NCBI RefSeq assembly: GCF_009883055.1
Contig: NZ_WWVR01000055.1
Span: forward strand, 1-10,983
Origin: Blautia sp. BIOML-A1
GTDB taxonomy: Bacteria; Bacillota; Clostridia; Lachnospirales; Lachnospiraceae
DNA: 10,983 bases
Direction: 5' to 3'
The notes beneath the pieces are model-generated. The model did no database searches, was not told the DNA's origin, and saw nothing but the letters and a program-made list of their open reading frames with translations. The position numbers and the translations under genes were made by a program. Shown here piece by piece: positions 6,620-10,983 of the stretch (position 1 is the first letter of the stretch; every line of letters starts with the position of its first letter).

Positions 6620-6832
6620 TTATCTCTCCCTTTCTGTATCTTTCTCTTTATTCGCCTTTTTCTTCCTATTCCCGGTAATCATTTTATGACCTGTATATAT
6701 CGCCATTACCATACATAACATAGAACTTAAAGCAAAGTATTTGTGACTTGATTTTTGCTTTTTATATCCAGTGTAAAAAGTCCCAAGCATTGTGATCAAT
6801 GCTCCTACTGACCAATATTTATGTGCTTTCAT
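6620..6832 (-). CDS. Small two-helix membrane protein, function unknown
   Basis: 70 residues. Two hydrophobic segments, about residues 7-24 (SVGALITMLGTFYTGY) and 32-50 (YFALSSMLCMVMAIYTG), each end in a 'YTG-(Y/H)-K' motif, giving an internal two-fold repeat. A strongly charged tail rich in Lys, Glu and Arg follows. ATG 6832 is chosen because TGGAGG stands 6 bases upstream; an in-frame TTG at 6862 would lie at about the transcription start. It is the first gene of an operon with bcp and yaaA. I know similar small proteins in gut Lachnospiraceae but no function for them; a membrane-bound helper in peroxide defence is only suggested by context. Confidence 0.75.
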   Translation of the reverse strand: MKAHKYWSVGALITMLGTFYTGYKKQKSSHKYFALSSMLCMVMAIYTGHKMITGNRKKKANKEKDTERER

Positions 6833-6867
6833 GTAATTCCTCCATTTTTTCAGTGTATTCAATTCTA

Positions 6868-6895
6868 ATTATACGCTACCATATTCCTATGTCAA
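6868..6895 (-). promoter_or_regulatory. Sigma-A promoter of the small protein-bcp-yaaA operon
   Basis: On the minus strand TTGACA (6890-6895) and TATAAT (6868-6873) are both perfect consensus, 16 bases apart. The predicted start is about 6861, giving a leader near 29 bases before ATG 6832. No clear operator palindrome overlaps it. Confidence 0.85.
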
Positions 6896-7011
6896 TTTGA
6901 TAATAGAGCATTCCTATAAAATTTTTCAAAATATCATTGTCAAAACTATGTATTGTTATCCTTTAATTTTTCTTTGAAATAATTGACAAAAAGCTTGCTT
7001 TCAGGAGATTA

Positions 7012-7254
7012 CTATTTAATCTCTTTTCCATCTATATATAGTTGAAATTTATCAGGATTATTGACAACATCATAGTCCTTTCCGTATTCTACAGGTCTAT
7101 ATTCGGCTGTCATTACCGATTCCCCGTCTTCAATATCCTCTTTCCATAAATAGATGTTCATATCAATGCTCGTCGCATATCCTCTGTCTGTGGAGAATTT
7201 TGTCGAATGAAAAGAGACTTTACAACTTAAAATTGGATAAAAAGGACAAAAAAA
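7012..7254 (-). pseudogene. Orphan 3' gene remnant, family not recognised
   Basis: A minus-strand frame ends at TAG 7012-7014 and reads ...TDRGYATSIDMNIYLW..., ...MTAEYRPVEYGKDYDVV... and ...QLYIDGKEIK. The composition looks like true protein (charged and aromatic residues mixed, no low-complexity runs) over about 70 residues. No start codon with a ribosome site precedes it: the frame runs back into a terminator hairpin and its T-run at 7248-7273, which cannot be coding. The sequence is best read as the C-terminal piece of a gene whose 5' part was deleted, leaving it directly after the terminator of an upstream unit. The nearest internal ATG (7161) has no Shine-Dalgarno sequence. The 116 bases between it and the promoter at 6895 hold only AT-rich DNA and the 7-bp inverted repeat GAGATTA...TAATCTC around the stop. 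Confidence 0.45.
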
Positions 7255-7273
7255 GAAGAGCTGCTTGCTCTTC
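7248..7273 (-). terminator. Intrinsic terminator, minus strand
   Basis: GAAGAGC (7255-7261) pairs perfectly with GCTCTTC (7267-7273) around a 5-base loop, followed on the minus strand by seven Ts (7248-7254) and GTCC. It is the second terminator after the hemerythrin gene; the 72 bases between the two hold no gene, so it may be a backup or the terminator of a lost gene. Confidence 0.88.
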
Positions 7274-7345
7274 CCATATAGTAGTAGTAAAATAATATGT
7301 CATGCCAGCGCAATATATTACCTAGAATATCGCTATAACAGGAAA

Positions 7346-7367
7346 GGGGCTGCATTGTGACAGCCCC
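7346..7367 (-). terminator. Terminator-like hairpin after the hemerythrin gene
   Basis: GGGGCTG (7346-7352) pairs with CAGCCCC (7361-7367), 7 GC-rich pairs with an 8-base loop. On the minus strand it is followed by TTTCCTGTTAT, a weak U-tract. It lies 55 bases after the hemerythrin stop. Confidence 0.7.
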
Positions 7368-7422
7368 TAGTTTACTTCATCACGTTGTCTACATTCTGAG
7401 TGAACTCGTTCCCTGGTTTATT

Positions 7423-7857
7423 TTAGCATCGGTCTGGATTTTGTTTCATAAAGATAAATTTTGCCACAGAGCGGTCGTATGTTTTAATGTGTCCAAACAG
7501 CCAGTCGATTACATTTTTCTGTACAAGTTCACTGAACCGATCTGTTGGTCCTTCATACTCCTGAAGGTATTCATACAGTTCCTGAATTGTCTTTTTAAAC
7601 TCTTCATGTTTTTCATAATGTTTTTCACGCTCTGGATAACCGGCTTTTTCCTGAAGTGCTTCTTCTTCTTTAAAATGAAAGTCAGTATACTCGTTAAGAT
7701 AATCCAGAAGTTTGATCGCCTTTACCTTGCTGTCGCCATTTTGACAGGCAATTACAAAGTTCTGAATACGGTCAATCAATTCTTTGTGCTGTGTATCGAT
7801 TGTTTTATTTCCTGTTACTAAATTGTCATCAAAGGTAATGTTTAAATCGTAAGTCAT
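7423..7857 (-). CDS. Bacteriohemerythrin (single-domain O2-binding protein)
   Basis: 144 residues. All seven diiron ligands of the hemerythrin fold are visible: His24 (DTQHKEL), His61 and Glu65 (HFKEEE), His80 and His84 (HYEKHEEF), His123 and Asp128 (GHIKTYD). Family members bind O2 reversibly and are thought to store, deliver or scavenge oxygen. There is no signal peptide or membrane segment, so it is cytoplasmic. The frame is open to 7926, but ATG 7857 is right: GGAGGT stands 6 bases upstream and the protein then begins at the usual 'MTYDLNITFDD'. It follows a rubredoxin gene by 76 bases on the same transcript; a rubredoxin-hemerythrin pair suggests O2 handling with electron transfer, though a direct reaction between them is not established. 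Confidence 0.95.
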   Translation of the reverse strand: MTYDLNITFDDNLVTGNKTIDTQHKELIDRIQNFVIACQNGDSKVKAIKLLDYLNEYTDFHFKEEEALQEKAGYPEREKHYEKHEEFKKTIQELYEYLQEYEGPTDRFSELVQKNVIDWLFGHIKTYDRSVAKFIFMKQNPDRC

Positions 7858-7933
7858 AATTTGACCTCCATTTCTTTTATATGTTCTCTTAGGCTCTTTT
7901 AATGTCTGGCAGTTTCGTACCTGCATTTTCTGC

Positions 7934-8098
7934 TTAGTCTTCTACAGGAACGAAAACATCTTTTCCTAATCCGCAGATTGGGCATGTCCAGTCATCTGGA
8001 ATATCCTCAAATGCAGTTTCTGGATCGATACCAGCGTCTGGATCTCCTACTGCCGGATCATAAATATATCCACATGGTTCACATTCATATTTTATCAT
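7934..8098 (-). CDS. Second rubredoxin
   Basis: 54 residues, too short for many gene callers. Ligand pairs are CEPCG (Cys6, Cys9) and CPICG (Cys39, Cys42), with [20 protein letters not shown] and a C-terminal acidic PVED. It is clearly a different paralogue from the rubredoxin at 3522-3680: the N-terminal pair reads EPCGYIYDP, the common form, against DVCGWEYDE. Two ATGs are available; ATG 8098 is preferred since AAAAGGG is 9 bases upstream, while the first (8104) is only about 3 bases from it. First gene of a unit with hemerythrin behind a consensus promoter. Confidence 0.95.
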   Translation of the reverse strand: MIKYECEPCGYIYDPAVGDPDAGIDPETAFEDIPDDWTCPICGLGKDVFVPVED

Positions 8099-8183
8099 AG
8101 TCATTTTCCCTTTTCAATGTCGATTTATTTTTGTTACCAAGTTCCTAGCAATTTTTCTAACACTTTGTTTCTTGTATATCTGT

Positions 8184-8226
8184 ATTATACATGATAATTA
8201 TTCTCTTGTCAATAATAGTAATTATT
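8184..8226 (-). promoter_or_regulatory. Perfect-consensus promoter with overlapping Fur/PerR-like boxes, for rubredoxin-hemerythrin
   Basis: On the minus strand TTGACA (8207-8212), 17 bases, TATAAT (8184-8189): the ideal sigma-A promoter. Such a strong promoter usually needs repression. In the spacer, plus-strand TGATAAT-T-ATTCTCT (8192-8206) matches the 7-1-7 layout of Fur/PerR boxes with a perfect left half and 5 of 7 right-half bases. Overlapping the -35, AATAATAGTAATTATT (8211-8226) is a 6-4-6 inverted repeat found again at 5348-5363. The leader would be about 79 bases. Promoter call firm; operator identity inferred. Confidence 0.85.
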
Positions 8227-8285
8227 ATTATTTTTGTACTTAGCATAAACTGATATTTGAATTGCACATTTACATATTGTATATA

Positions 8286-8561
8286 TCATGGGAATAGTTG
8301 ATTAAAAAAATGAACTCTACAATTGTTATTGTATGTCCCATCCTTGATTCTGAAATGCTGTTCACGAAGATTTTTATCTCCTGCAACTAATATAAGATTT
8401 GCTCCACACCCGCAAGGACAAAACAATTTATTATTTCTACTTTTTTCTCTAAGATTTTTTAATCTATCCGGTATATTTATTTGATGCCCATTAATAACCG
8501 TATATATGGATTCGATTCCTATGTATTTTCCATCACATATTGCAACCGTTCTATGAGCCAT
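8286..8561 (-). CDS. CoiA-like N-terminal zinc-finger protein, probably 3'-truncated
   Basis: 91 residues. The core LFCPCGCGANLILVAGDK then QHFR and a later Cys resembles the N-terminal domain of CoiA-type competence or nuclease-like proteins, where a CPxC-type zinc site is followed by a conserved 'G....HF.H'. From general knowledge these proteins go on for a hundred or more residues with a nuclease-like region; here translation stops just after NNCRVHFFNQLFP, next to a run of seven Ts, and neither other frame continues sensibly. It therefore looks like a 5' fragment left by a deletion. AGGGGA stands 7 bases before ATG 8561, so the piece may still be made. Similar proteins are common in accessory regions of gut Firmicutes; function uncertain. 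Confidence 0.5.
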   Translation of the reverse strand: MAHRTVAICDGKYIGIESIYTVINGHQINIPDRLKNLREKSRNNKLFCPCGCGANLILVAGDKNLREQHFRIKDGTYNNNCRVHFFNQLFP

Positions 8562-8615
8562 ATGTCGTTCCCCTATCCTTGTGCTTTCTAATCAAAAACT
8601 ATTCTTGCTATCCTG

Positions 8616-8643
8616 ATTATATCATGCTATCTAAATGGTTAAA
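8616..8643 (-). promoter_or_regulatory. Possible extended -10 promoter for the CoiA-like gene
   Basis: Minus strand TTTAAC (8638-8643), 16 bases, then TGATATAAT with a perfect TATAAT at 8616-8621 and a TGn extension. It lies 55 bases before ATG 8561. The -35 is weak. Confidence 0.5.
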
Positions 8644-8896
8644 CATAAATAAACTAATTTTCTACTTTATATCGTTAAAAAGTATTCACTTAAAACCTAA
8701 CCACATTTTTACGATGTCTTGAGCAACTACTTAACATTCCTGCTTTCTATCTACATAATCCCCAAATGCTCTATTTCTACATATTTCAGTAATCACCCTT
8801 TCGTTCACTTGTACCACTTAGGTGGTTAGCGCGTTCGTTGCGACTACGAAATTGATACAGGCAAACGCTCCCCCTTGCAAATACCCCTGTTCACGC
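8644..8896. other. Gene-free stretch with a GC-richer hairpin-forming segment
   Basis: No convincing gene. Bases 8644-8800 are plain AT-rich DNA. From about 8813 to 8880 the composition turns GC-richer and can fold: ACCAC pairs with GTGGT around TTAG (about 8814-8827) and TTCGT pairs with ACGAA just after (about 8834-8850). On the minus strand a frame reads ...LYQFRSRNERANHLSG... and stops at about 8796, with no start codon or ribosome site; it may be a remnant or chance. Origin from a different element than its surroundings is possible. Confidence 0.35.
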
Positions 8897-8932
8897 AAAA
8901 AACGTCTAGCCACTCATAGCCAGACGTTTTTT
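8897..8932. terminator. Bidirectional intrinsic terminator
   Basis: AAAAAACGTCT (8897-8907) pairs with AGACGTTTTTT (8922-8932) around a 14-base loop containing AGCC twice. Symmetric A and T runs let it work in both directions. On the minus strand it would end transcripts from the homing endonuclease unit. Confidence 0.82.
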
Positions 8933-8987
8933 ATTCAAAAAATCCTTTATATGTACTTCAACATTGTCGCAATAGAAAATATCCATA

Positions 8988-9242
8988 TCAATCGACTTTG
9001 CTAAATGTTCCAGAGAAATCCCTAATACAACATTGCCAGAGACCATTATCCCGTTTGCGAATTTCCAGGCTCTTTTTTTTACCATTTTGTAGAGCTTCTA
9101 AATTTGGACGACTCGGCATCGCGACTGTAACGATAGCGCATTTTACTTTTTCTTCCACAGTCAAAATTCTTCTCGTGGATGCGTCTGTAATACGAACAAC
9201 TAACCAACATAAGGCAAACCCTCCGCAATCTGGTAAAGCCAT
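8988..9242 (-). CDS. Doubtful ORF after the homing endonuclease gene
   Basis: An 84-codon frame beginning at ATG 9242 inside the last codons of the endonuclease gene in another frame, ending TGA at 8988. No Shine-Dalgarno sequence precedes ATG 9242 or the internal ATG about 120 bases further on. The C-terminal half (LEALQNGKKKSLEIRKRDNG, then WQCC) has protein-like composition, but an overlapping plus-strand frame of similar length exists and neither is recognised. Possibly a decayed phage gene. Listed because nothing else explains 8990-9199. Confidence 0.25.
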   Translation of the reverse strand: MALPDCGGFALCWLVVRITDASTRRILTVEEKVKCAIVTVAMPSRPNLEALQNGKKKSLEIRKRDNGLWQCCIRDFSGTFSKVD

Positions 9243-9754
9243 TTGAATGTAAGTCCACTAACAGACCTGCGCCTTCCGGCCAAAACAGAATTTAGATTAT
9301 ATCTGTTAACTCCTAATTCTCGCGCCGCTTGAGATTGATTATTGTAGATCATTCCAGTCTCCATGCACATAAACTCTGGAGAATGATTCACCAATCCGGC
9401 AATAATACGATCAACTACATCTCCGTAAGCCATGTTGTATCTGCGGTCACACCATTCCAGGTTATTGAGTTTAGGATTCATTTTATTTTGATCGCGGTGA
9501 TTTATTTCCGGAAGCCCGCTTGGATTCGGTAAAAAATATCTGGCAACCAAAACGTGTACGTAAAAAGATTTTTGTCTGCCGTTTCCAATCTGTAATATCA
9601 CACTCGCATAGCTCGGTCTGGCAATATTGGTTAAAATTTTGCCGGTAATTTTGTTACGAACGTGGCCCAGGTTTGAAACCTCGTACCTATCTGCTGTATA
9701 TCTGTTATACGTAATTGATTTATAAATTTCTACTTCGGTATATTTTGCTGTCAT
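9200..9754 (-). CDS. NUMOD4-HNH homing endonuclease with NUMOD1-like C-terminus
   Basis: 184 residues. Order of domains: NUMOD4-type N-terminal motif (ADRYEVSNLGHVRNKITGK, about 19-38), an HNH_3-type nuclease core (VHVLVARYFLP, then INHRDQNKMNPKLNNLEWCD, about 66-102; metal-binding His and Asn visible), and a C-terminal NUMOD1-like DNA-binding helix-turn-helix (YNNQSQAARELGVNRYNLN, SVLAGRRRSVSGLTFKW). Length and order are complete for a free-standing phage endonuclease. Such genes make a site-specific cut and spread by copying into the break, or live inside group I introns. ATG 9754 has AAGGGAG 9 bases upstream. No intron core (P7 or guanosine-site sequence) was found in the flanks. Its neighbours are phage-like, so a prophage or phage remnant is the likely host. 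Confidence 0.92.
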   Translation of the reverse strand: MTAKYTEVEIYKSITYNRYTADRYEVSNLGHVRNKITGKILTNIARPSYASVILQIGNGRQKSFYVHVLVARYFLPNPSGLPEINHRDQNKMNPKLNNLEWCDRRYNMAYGDVVDRIIAGLVNHSPEFMCMETGMIYNNQSQAARELGVNRYNLNSVLAGRRRSVSGLTFKWLYQIAEGLPYVG

Positions 9755-9792
9755 GTTTATTCGCTCCCTTCTATATAAGAAAGCTTTTCTGT

Positions 9793-9942
9793 GTTACATC
9801 CTACGAATCACCCGCCGACTGAGTGCACTACTCTCAATCGGCAAGCGTTCAATAATAAAAGAAAGGAGGTTGATATGAAAAAAATCAACATGCCGGTGAC
9901 AACTCCGGCGAATAACCCTGTAGGATGTGACCCCATACAGGG
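9793..9942 (+). ncRNA. Candidate structured RNA enclosing a small ORF (unclassified)
   Basis: A long-range stem pairs 9793-9805 with 9919-9931 (13 pairs including two G-U wobbles, no mismatch). Inside are a hairpin 9814-9823/9833-9842 (9 pairs, one mismatch, 9-base loop) and a GC hairpin 9892-9896/9905-9909. CCCTGT (9916-9921) can instead pair with ACAGGG (9937-9942), which would break the outer stem. The two wobbles are allowed only in plus-strand RNA; minus-strand RNA would have A-C mismatches there, which favours a plus-strand transcript. A very strong Shine-Dalgarno and ATG lie inside. I do not recognise a known RNA class. A plus-strand promoter is not clear. Confidence 0.4.
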
Positions 9943-9946
9943 CTGA
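9875..9946 (+). CDS. Small peptide ORF (23 residues) with near-ideal ribosome site
   Basis: ATG 9875 is preceded by AGAAAGGAGGT (9860-9870), which pairs with about eleven bases of the 16S rRNA 3' end, spaced 5 bases from the ATG: the best ribosome site in the window. The peptide begins MKKINMPVTT and ends GCDPIQG before TGA 9944-9946. It has a basic start, many Pro and Asn, one Cys, and no membrane segment or signal peptide. The hairpin at 9892-9909 lies within the ORF. It is the only well-supported plus-strand start in the right half, opposite to all neighbours. Possible roles are a leader peptide, a signalling-peptide precursor or a phage micro-protein; no family is recognised. Confidence 0.5.
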   Translation: MKKINMPVTTPANNPVGCDPIQG

Positions 9947-9961
9947 GGTGAACATAAAATT

Positions 9962-10036
9962 TTGAAGAAAGACTGTGAAGCAAAATTTATTGACATATAT
10001 TATCTCAAACCGCCATGCATGGGCGAACATACATAA
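9962..10036 (+). CDS. Possible second small peptide, in frame after the first
   Basis: After the TGA of the 23-residue ORF the same frame stays open to TAA 10034-10036. A TTG at 9962 with GAGGTG 11 bases upstream could start a 24-residue peptide beginning KKDCEAKFIDIYYL after the start and ending CMGEHT, with two Cys. Its tail overlaps the end of the converging minus-strand gene. The non-AUG start and loose spacing make it doubtful; it may instead be the lost C-terminal half of a once longer ORF broken by TGA. Confidence 0.25.
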   Translation: MKKDCEAKFIDIYYLKPPCMGEHT

Positions 10037-10283
10037 CTGTCGCGAGATCGGTATAGGTATAGCGCTCGCGGACGTGCTTGCCTGACGGCGTTGGATCCGT
10101 TGCGACTGCTACAAAAAAATGTCTGTATTTTTCCATAATTTTAATTTTTTTGAATCCCTTGAGAGTGTGTCCGTCTGACCCCAAATCGGAAATCTCTACA
10201 GTATCTCCAACATGAAATTGATCTCTGACGAACTGTCTCGTCTCCGGAAAAATCGGACCGTGATAAAAATTGTTTTCTCTCAT
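10005..10283 (-). CDS. Small phage-type protein of unknown function
   Basis: 92 residues. The middle, FHVGDTVEISDLGSDG, followed by IKIMEKYRHFFVAV and ERYTYTDLATVMY, looks like a small beta-barrel protein. Short phage proteins with a 'VGD.V......I..KY.hfv.v......r..fty.DL' pattern are common near late-gene regulators in phages of Firmicutes. ATG 10283 has GGTAGGTAGGAA directly upstream, and a TATAAT with direct repeats lies about 30 bases further up. The gene is separated from its upstream neighbour by a terminator, so it has its own promoter. Its stop overlaps a plus-strand micro-ORF. GC content appears higher than in the left half of the window. Confidence 0.7.
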   Translation of the reverse strand: MRENNFYHGPIFPETRQFVRDQFHVGDTVEISDLGSDGHTLKGFKKIKIMEKYRHFFVAVATDPTPSGKHVRERYTYTDLATVMYVRPCMAV

Positions 10284-10308
10284 TTCCTACCTACCTTTCC
10301 ACAATTAT

Positions 10309-10352
10309 ATTATAGAGTTCTCCTGGTTCTTGTGGTTCTGGATTGCAGTTCT
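10309..10352 (-). repeat. Promoter with AGAAC direct repeats in place of a -35 box
   Basis: On the minus strand TATAAT (10309-10314) is preceded by four AGAAC copies whose plus-strand starts are 10317, 10326, 10335 and 10348, that is steps of 9, 9 and 13 bases; the middle two extend to AGAACCA. No TTGACA is present. Direct repeats so close to a -10 suggest a phage regulator binding along one face of the DNA. Confidence 0.45.
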
Positions 10353-10371
10353 TGGCGTTTTTTTGACTTTT

Positions 10372-10403
10372 AAAAAAAAATAGAGGTGTCTTATAGGCAC
10401 CCC
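10372..10403 (-). terminator. Intrinsic terminator after the 161-residue phage-type gene
   Basis: On the minus strand AGGGGTGCC pairs with GACACCTCT (within 10382-10403, one G-U and one mismatch), followed by nine Ts (10372-10380). It lies 8 bases after the stop of the upstream gene. Confidence 0.82.
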
Positions 10404-10410
10404 TTTAATG

Positions 10411-10896
10411 CTATGCGATGAGTCCGCGGAGATTGTTCTTACTGTCAACGACGGCCTGATTGAAAATCTTCTGAACTGCCGGCAGTGTGAAAAATCTATT
10501 GAGATATCTGAATGCACAGGACTTGACCATGCCAGCTTTGTAACCGGCATCCTCGTATTTCTCACCTCCAATGATAACCAATGCGGCTACGGTCTGCATG
10601 CTCCTGTCTATATCTCCGTCCAATGCCGCCATATCAATCGTACGCTTGATGATCCAACGTTTCTGAACAATTTCCAGAATAATAGCCTCGATTAAAGCCT
10701 TTTCCCTCTGGTACGCCACCTGCTGGACGTCCTCGATTTTGACGGTACGCGCCTGTCCACTCCTGTAATCCTGCACTGTATCGACAATCAGGTATTTATC
10801 GCGGAGTTCGGCCAGTCTTTTCTCGTAATATAACCGCTGCGTTTCCAACATTCTGTACTGCAGAAAGTCCTCTTTGCAAAGTCTCAATTCGCTCAT
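10411..10896 (-). CDS. Phage-type protein, coiled coil plus possible sigma-like helix-turn-helix
   Basis: 161 residues, mostly helical. The N-terminal 35 residues (YRMLETQRLYYEKRLAELRD) form a likely coiled coil. Residues about 72-100 carry YQREKALIEAIILEIVQKRW. The later part, KYEDAGYKAGMVKSCAFRYL, followed by NRFF, has the spacing of a sigma region 4-like helix-turn-helix, as in RinA/ArpU-type phage late regulators; this is a resemblance only. ATG 10896 has AGAGAGGG about 8 bases upstream. The frame is open further up but has no start codon there. A terminator follows directly, making it a single-gene unit or the end of one that starts outside the window. Confidence 0.65.
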   Translation of the reverse strand: MSELRLCKEDFLQYRMLETQRLYYEKRLAELRDKYLIVDTVQDYRSGQARTVKIEDVQQVAYQREKALIEAIILEIVQKRWIIKRTIDMAALDGDIDRSMQTVAALVIIGGEKYEDAGYKAGMVKSCAFRYLNRFFTLPAVQKIFNQAVVDSKNNLRGLIA

Positions 10897-10927
10897 ATCA
10901 TTTGCCCTCTCTATTCTTTTTAGTGCA

Positions 10928-10968
10928 TGTTCAACAAAAATCCTTGATTTTACTGACTTTGCTGAACA
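10928..10968. repeat. 11-bp inverted repeat upstream of the phage-type gene
   Basis: TGTTCAACAAA (10928-10938) and TTTGCTGAACA (10958-10968) are inverted copies with one difference in eleven positions; centres are 30 bases apart, about three helical turns. It could be a two-site operator or a hairpin in the leader, and the single difference gives a G-U pair in minus-strand RNA. Confidence 0.5.
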
Positions 10969-10983
10969 GTTAATAAGTTACAT

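Noticed and set aside
8815..8890. tRNA-like sequence (GGTTAGCGCGTTCG resembles a D-arm)
   Set aside because: No acceptor stem, anticodon arm or T-arm with correct spacing.
8998..9246. Plus-strand frame of 82 codons opposite the doubtful ORF
   Set aside because: No ribosome site, Arg/Leu-rich composition typical of an antisense shadow, and it overlaps the end of the endonuclease gene.
9793..9931. Retron msr-msd RNA (long stem enclosing hairpins)
   Set aside because: The flanking-stem layout is similar, but there is no reverse transcriptase in the window.
9944..9946. TGA as selenocysteine
   Set aside because: No SECIS-like hairpin follows within the expected distance; the downstream bases are AT-rich and unstructured.
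9755..9990. Group I intron housing the HNH endonuclease
   Set aside because: No P7/guanosine-site core could be found on either side; the gene is better read as free-standing.
9794..10030. Minus-strand frames of 62 and 78 codons between the endonuclease and the 92-residue gene
   Set aside because: No Shine-Dalgarno sequence and mirror-image composition; the plus strand has the strong ribosome site in the same place.
1..10983. CRISPR array or insertion sequence
   Set aside because: No regularly spaced repeats, transposase gene or terminal inverted repeats were seen.

Overview
The window looks like the chromosome of a low-GC anaerobic gut Firmicute, most likely a Lachnospiraceae-type Clostridium relative. 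The reasons are AT-rich intergenic DNA, strong AAGGAGG ribosome sites, consensus sigma-A promoters, and a set of enzymes used by strict anaerobes to survive air (superoxide reductase, rubredoxins, a rubrerythrin remnant, hemerythrin). Species cannot be fixed from the sequence alone. Nearly every gene lies on the minus strand, so transcription runs right to left.

Left part (1-8100) is an oxidative and sulfur stress island. It opens with the last codons of a plus-strand Crp/Fnr-type regulator and a strong terminator. Then, reading leftward along the minus strand, come: a small two-helix membrane protein, Bcp-type peroxiredoxin and YaaA (one tightly packed operon with its own promoter); a decayed rubrerythrin gene; L-lactate dehydrogenase; desulfoferrodoxin (superoxide reductase); rubredoxin; a terminator; a short-chain dehydrogenase; then thioredoxin, a stand-alone rhodanese and a CoA-disulfide reductase fused to a second rhodanese. 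A separate unit to the right carries a second rubredoxin and a bacteriohemerythrin behind a perfect-consensus promoter.

These genes fit one task. Rubredoxins can feed electrons to superoxide reductase; Bcp and YaaA deal with peroxide and free iron; hemerythrin binds O2; thioredoxin, rhodanese and CoADR handle disulfides and persulfides. The most notable regulatory finding is a pair of matching promoters, upstream of the dehydrogenase and of thioredoxin. Each has the palindrome GTGAT-N3-ATCAC exactly 22 nt upstream of a perfect TATAAT, with no recognisable -35 box. This is the layout of a class II Crp/Fnr-activated promoter, and a Crp/Fnr gene ends at the window edge. The rubredoxin-hemerythrin promoter carries a different, Fur/PerR-like AT-rich inverted repeat, and its 16-base core also occurs in front of the rubrerythrin remnant.

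Right part (about 8240-10983) is accessory or phage-derived. It holds a shortened CoiA-like zinc-finger protein gene, a structured intergenic stretch with a terminator, a NUMOD4-HNH homing endonuclease, two phage-style small genes, and operator-like repeats. Between the endonuclease and its upstream neighbour, on the opposite strand, sits an unexplained element: a 12-13 bp long-range stem enclosing two hairpins, an unusually strong Shine-Dalgarno sequence and a 23-residue peptide ORF, with a second short ORF in the same frame after its stop. This is the best candidate for something undescribed.
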